Shown here: piece after piece, positions 15,849-19,709 of the stretch
How the letters are laid out: each line of letters opens with the position of its first letter
Numbering within the stretch: position 1 is the stretch's first letter
Source: Pseudomonadota bacterium
Lineage (GTDB): Bacteria > Pseudomonadota > Alphaproteobacteria > Rhizobiales > Beijerinckiaceae
NCBI GenBank assembly: GCA_028876585.1
Contig: JAGWRL010000215.1
Location: forward strand, 1-19,709
Direction of reading: 5' to 3'
Length of the DNA: 19,709 nt
Translations under genes and position numbers: made by a program
Notes under the pieces: generated by a model
Databases searched by the model: none
Told to the model about the DNA's origin: nothing
Seen by the model: only the letters and a program-made list of their open reading frames with translations

Positions 15849-15863
15849 GTTCTCTTTTTGTTC
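15849..15863 (+). promoter_or_regulatory. LexA/SOS box, alphaproteobacterial type (GTTC-N7-GTTC)
   Basis: GTTC (15849-15852), seven bases TCTTTTT, GTTC (15860-15863): an exact match to the direct-repeat LexA box known in alphaproteobacteria, including the T-rich spacer common there. It sits between the predicted -10 and the ribosome site (GGAGA, 15865-15869) of the radical SAM gene, a position suited to repression by LexA. I saw no second copy in the other intergenic gaps. Confidence 0.7.
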
Positions 15864-15875
15864 TGGAGATTGCCG

Positions 15876-17033
15876 ATGCGCGCCGCCGCCTCGCGACCGA
15901 ACGACGCCAGCCAACGCGTTGTCGTGGCTCGGCAACTGGGGGCCAAGTTCGCCGACGGGCTGGCCCCGGCGCAAGCCCGGCGCGGCCGCGGCGCGCCCTC
16001 CAACGCCACCAGCCGTTTCGACGCGCTGCGACGCGAGAGCCTCGACGACGGCTGGGGCCACGACGCCGCCGAGCCGTTGCAGACCGAGGTCGCGTTCGAA
16101 CGGCCGCGCACCATCATCACCCGCAACGAATCGCCCGACATCTCGTTCGACCGCTCGATCAACCCCTATCGCGGCTGCGAACACGGCTGTTCCTATTGCT
16201 TCGCGCGGCCGACCCACGCCTATCACGGGCTGTCGGCCGGGCTCGACTTCGAGACCAAGCTGTTCGTCAAGGAGAACGCGGCGGCGCTGCTCGAAAAGGA
16301 GCTGGCGGCGCCGAAGTACCGGCCGGCGGTGATTGCGCTGGGCGCCAACACCGACGCCTATCAGCCGATCGAGCGGCAGTACCGCGTCACCCGCGCGGTG
16401 CTGGAGGTGCTGGCGCGCACCGATCACCCCGTCGGCATCGTCACCAAATCCAATCTCGTCGTCCGCGATCTCGATCTGCTGGCGCCAATGGCGGCCAAGG
16501 GGCTCGCGAAGGTCTATGTCTCGGTGACGACGCTCGACCGCGATCTGGCGCGGCGGATGGAGCCGCGCGCGCCGACCCCCGAGCGGCGGCTGGAGGCGAT
16601 CGCGCAATTGGCGGAGGCCGGCGTGCCGGTCGGCGTGCTGGCGGCGCCGATCGTGCCCGCCATCAACGACGACGAGATCGAGAAGATCCTCGCCCGCGCC
16701 TATGCCGCCGGCGCGCGCGAGGCCGGCTATGTGACGCTGCGGCTGCCGCTGGAATTGCGCGACCTGTTCCGCGAATGGCTCGCCGTGCATTTCCCCGACA
16801 AGCTCAAGCACACCTTGTCGCTGGTGCAATCGATGCACGGCGGCAAGGATTACGAGTCGCAATGGGGGCGGCGGATGGCGGGCTCGGGCCCCTACGCCTG
16901 GATGATCGGGCGCCGGTTCGAGATCGCGGCGCGCAAACTCGGCTTCCGCGAAAAAGCCTATGGCTTGCGCAGCGACCTGTTCAAGCCGCCGGTGACGCAG
17001 CCGGAGGCGCCGCGCCAGCTATCGCTGTTCTGA
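15876..17033 (+). CDS. PA0069-family radical SAM protein (SPL-like) with C-terminal clamp-binding motif
   Basis: A 385-residue radical SAM enzyme of the PA0069/Rv2578c group within COG1533, which includes spore photoproduct lyase, the DNA photolesion repair enzyme of spores. The iron-sulphur motif is CEHGCSYC (Cys101, Cys105, Cys108), within the family block NPYRGCEHGCSYCFARPTHA (96-115). GLDFETKLFVKENA (122-135), IALGANTDAYQPIE (153-166) and GIVTKSNLVVRDLDLL (187-202) follow. A basic/Arg-rich N-terminal region (about 1-60) precedes the barrel. The last five residues are QLSLF (381-385), the consensus peptide that docks proteins on the DNA polymerase beta clamp. ATG at 15876 follows GGAGA by six to seven bases. 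An SOS box lies in the leader. The 3' end overlaps the convergent cyclopropane synthase gene by 15 bp. The biochemical reaction of the PA0069 group is not known to me; a DNA repair role is inferred. Confidence 0.92.
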   Translation: MRAAASRPNDASQRVVVARQLGAKFADGLAPAQARRGRGAPSNATSRFDALRRESLDDGWGHDAAEPLQTEVAFERPRTIITRNESPDISFDRSINPYRGCEHGCSYCFARPTHAYHGLSAGLDFETKLFVKENAAALLEKELAAPKYRPAVIALGANTDAYQPIERQYRVTRAVLEVLARTDHPVGIVTKSNLVVRDLDLLAPMAAKGLAKVYVSVTTLDRDLARRMEPRAPTPERRLEAIAQLAEAGVPVGVLAAPIVPAINDDEIEKILARAYAAGAREAGYVTLRLPLELRDLFREWLAVHFPDKLKHTLSLVQSMHGGKDYESQWGRRMAGSGPYAWMIGRRFEIAARKLGFREKAYGLRSDLFKPPVTQPEAPRQLSLF

Positions 17034-18290
17034 GGCCAAGGCCATCTGCCGGCGCGGGATCGCCGCCGGCGTCTCGGCCCGCCGCAACGCCTCCTCGCGC
17101 GCGGCGACGTAATCGCGGGTCAACGGCACCACGTCCTGCCGTTTCGCGATCTGGATCTGGAACACCATGTTGCCGGCGACGCGGAACGCGGTCTCCGACC
17201 CCGCGAGATAGAAATCCCACATGCGGCAGAACCGCTCATCATAGAGCGCGCGCGCCTCGTCGCGGCGGGCGTTGAACCGCTTGCGCCAGATTTTCAGCGT
17301 GTCGGCGTAGTGCAACCGCAGCATTTCGACGTCGGTGACGAACAGGCCGAACTTCTCGATCGAGGCCAGCACCTCCGAAACGGCGGGAATATAGCCGCCG
17401 GGGAAGATGTATTTGGCGACCCAGGGATTGGTGTAGCCGGGACCGCTGGAGCGGCCGATCGCGTGCAGCAACATCACCCCGTCGTCGGCCAGCAGGCGGC
17501 TGACATGGTCGAAGAACTCGTCGAAATGCGCCTGCCCGACATGTTCGAACATGCCCACCGAGACGATGCGGTCGAACGGCCCCTCGACGTCGCGATAATC
17601 CTCCAGGCGGAAATCGACGCGCGCCGCCAGCCCCGCCTCCTGCGCGCGCGCCTGCGAGATCGCCAGTTGCTCCTGGCTCAGCGTGACGCCGACGACGCGG
17701 GCGCCGGTCTGGCGGGCGAGATAAAGCCCCATGCCGCCAAAGCCGCAGCCGATGTCGAGCACGCGATGGCGCTCGTCGACCAGCATCTTGGCGGCGATGT
17801 GCCGTTTCTTGGCGAGTTGCGCCTCCTCCAGCGTCTGCTCGGGATGTTCGAAATAGGCGCAGGAATATTGCCGGTCGGCGTCGAGGAAAAGATCGTACAG
17901 CCGGTGATCGAGGTCGTAATGGGTGGCGACGTTCTTGCGCGCGCGACGGCGGTCGTTGCGCTGTTTCCACGCCTTGATCGCGTCGCGCGCCTTCTCCATC
18001 AGCTTTATCCAGGCGAGCCCCTCGCTCCGCCACAGGTTGGCGGAGCCGATGGCGAGGAAATCGTAGAGATCCCCCTGAGTCAGCAGCAGCCGCCCGTCCA
18101 TGTAGAGCTCGCCGAGTTTCAACTCGGGATCGCGCACCAGCTCCCACATCGCCCGCTTGTCGGCGAACCGGATCGCGATCGCCGGCCCGGTCCCGTCGCC
18201 GTAATCGCCCGATGTCCCATCGTGGAACTCAACGTGAAGCCGGCCGAACCGCACCAGCTTCGAGATAATCCGCGAGATCAACGCGCTCAT
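17019..18290 (-). CDS. cfa: Cyclopropane-fatty-acyl-phospholipid synthase
   Basis: A 423-residue SAM-dependent enzyme that transfers a methylene group to the double bond of unsaturated acyl chains in membrane phospholipids, usually on entry to stationary phase or under acid or solvent stress. An N-terminal lipid-associated domain (about 1-115; FADKRAMWELVRDPELKLGELYMDG at 42-66) precedes the methyltransferase fold. Family motifs are NVATHYDLDHRLYDLFLD (120-137), YSCAYF (142-147, Cys144), SAM motif I VLDIGCGFGGMGLYLA (177-192), and downstream SVGMFEHVG and IFPGGYIP. Length fits the family (E. coli Cfa is about 380). The start ATG at 18290 has GGGCGGA about three to nine bases upstream. Its 3' end overlaps the radical SAM gene on the other strand by 15 bp. 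A CtrA-type box lies 50 bp upstream. Confidence 0.93.
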   Translation of the reverse strand: MSALISRIISKLVRFGRLHVEFHDGTSGDYGDGTGPAIAIRFADKRAMWELVRDPELKLGELYMDGRLLLTQGDLYDFLAIGSANLWRSEGLAWIKLMEKARDAIKAWKQRNDRRRARKNVATHYDLDHRLYDLFLDADRQYSCAYFEHPEQTLEEAQLAKKRHIAAKMLVDERHRVLDIGCGFGGMGLYLARQTGARVVGVTLSQEQLAISQARAQEAGLAARVDFRLEDYRDVEGPFDRIVSVGMFEHVGQAHFDEFFDHVSRLLADDGVMLLHAIGRSSGPGYTNPWVAKYIFPGGYIPAVSEVLASIEKFGLFVTDVEMLRLHYADTLKIWRKRFNARRDEARALYDERFCRMWDFYLAGSETAFRVAGNMVFQIQIAKRQDVVPLTRDYVAAREEALRRAETPAAIPRRQMALASEQR

Positions 18291-18339
18291 ATCCGCCCAT
18301 TCGGCGCCCTTATTTTCGTCGCGCCGCCCCGCACCAACG

Positions 18340-18354
18340 TTAACTAAAGTTTAA
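18340..18354 (-). promoter_or_regulatory. CtrA-type box upstream of the cyclopropane synthase gene
   Basis: On the minus strand the sequence reads TTAA-ACTTTAG-TTAAC (from 18354), matching the full CtrA consensus TTAA-N7-TTAAC. It is 50 bp before the cfa start and overlaps a possible -10 (TAAACT, 18353-18348) that stands 17 bases from TTGCAA (18376-18371). It lies in the only AT-rich patch of the 294-bp gap between cfa and secA. In DNA of this GC content a match to eight or nine fixed A/T-rich positions is unlikely by chance. Confidence 0.5.
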
Positions 18355-18458
18355 TAACGACGTCATCGTTTTGCAAGATGGCGCGCGAGGGCCGCCGCCG
18401 ACGTGATTAACGCCGCCCCGCCGCGGAGCCGCATCGCGGCCGGCGGCGGCGGCTTTCG

Positions 18459-18487
18459 TTGACAAGGGGCGAGGGCCTGCCTATCTC
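18459..18487 (+). promoter_or_regulatory. Sigma70-like promoter of secA
   Basis: TTGACA (18459-18464), a 17-base spacer and TATCTC (18482-18487) stand about 100 bases before the secA ATG. The -35 is perfect consensus. The leader of about 90 bases is GC-rich and may fold; I saw no secM-type regulatory peptide in it. Confidence 0.55.
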
Positions 18488-18584
18488 AGCGCCGCCCCGG
18501 GGCGCGCGCATGCGGCGCCGACCCCGGCGTGCGCCGTTGCTAGGCGCTTGGGGCCTCCCTGGCCCGGGGGCGGAAGGGTCATTC

Positions 18585-19709
<1,125 letters not shown>

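Noticed and set aside
18338..18375. Hairpins CGTTA/TAACG and AACGA/TCGTT between cfa and secA as terminators
   Set aside because: The genes diverge here, so no terminator is expected; the stems are short and are better explained by the CtrA-type box and promoter DNA.

Overview
The window is chromosomal DNA of a GC-rich alphaproteobacterium, most likely Hyphomicrobiales (Rhizobiales). The evidence is the very high GC at third codon positions, the sequence character of the SecA and Dxs fragments, a GTTC-N7-GTTC direct repeat (the alphaproteobacterial form of the LexA/SOS box), a TTAA-N7-TTAAC CtrA-type box, and two small proteins of a type I associate with this order. I cannot name the genus. 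I saw no insertion sequence, phage, tRNA, rRNA or CRISPR array. The gene density and the even base composition look like core chromosome rather than an island.

Layout, left to right. Positions 1-3894 carry a minus-strand series: a small ABM-domain monooxygenase, an MFS transporter, an M20 deacylase of the ArgE type, a fatty-acid-hydroxylase/sterol-desaturase family membrane protein, and the first 122 codons of dxs (isoprenoid MEP pathway), which runs off the left edge. A 230-residue conserved-looking protein of unknown role (4001-4693, +) and a PaaI-type hotdog thioesterase (4827-5300, -) follow as a convergent pair. After a 320-bp divergent gap comes a tight plus-strand set: MFS transporter, TRAM-less TrmA/RlmC-type RNA methyltransferase, and FAD-linked D-2-hydroxyacid dehydrogenase, with the last two overlapping by 4 bp. 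A regulatory-looking gap (9536-9785) with a perfect 15-bp palindrome inside a sigma70-like promoter precedes a 99-residue unknown protein and an MsbA-type ABC exporter.

Positions 12550-15720 (minus) hold a polysaccharide-export operon: two tandem KpsE-like co-polymerases and a KpsT-like ATPase, but no KpsM permease. The genes are chained by stop/start overlaps, including a 19-codon mini-ORF that bridges the two kpsE-like genes exactly. Divergent from it is a PA0069-family radical SAM gene, related to spore photoproduct lyase. Its leader holds a perfect alphaproteobacterial SOS box, and the protein ends in QLSLF, the canonical beta-sliding-clamp binding pentapeptide. Together these suggest an SOS-induced, replisome-recruited DNA-lesion repair enzyme, and this is the most interesting item in the window.

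The right end holds a cyclopropane-fatty-acid synthase (minus), whose 3' end overlaps the radical SAM gene by 15 bp and whose upstream region carries the CtrA-type box. It is followed by the N-terminal 375 codons of secA with a good sigma70 promoter. Most of the window is envelope and lipid metabolism (isoprenoids, lipid hydroxylation, cyclopropanation, capsule-type export, Sec translocation). Linking these as one system would go beyond the sequence.
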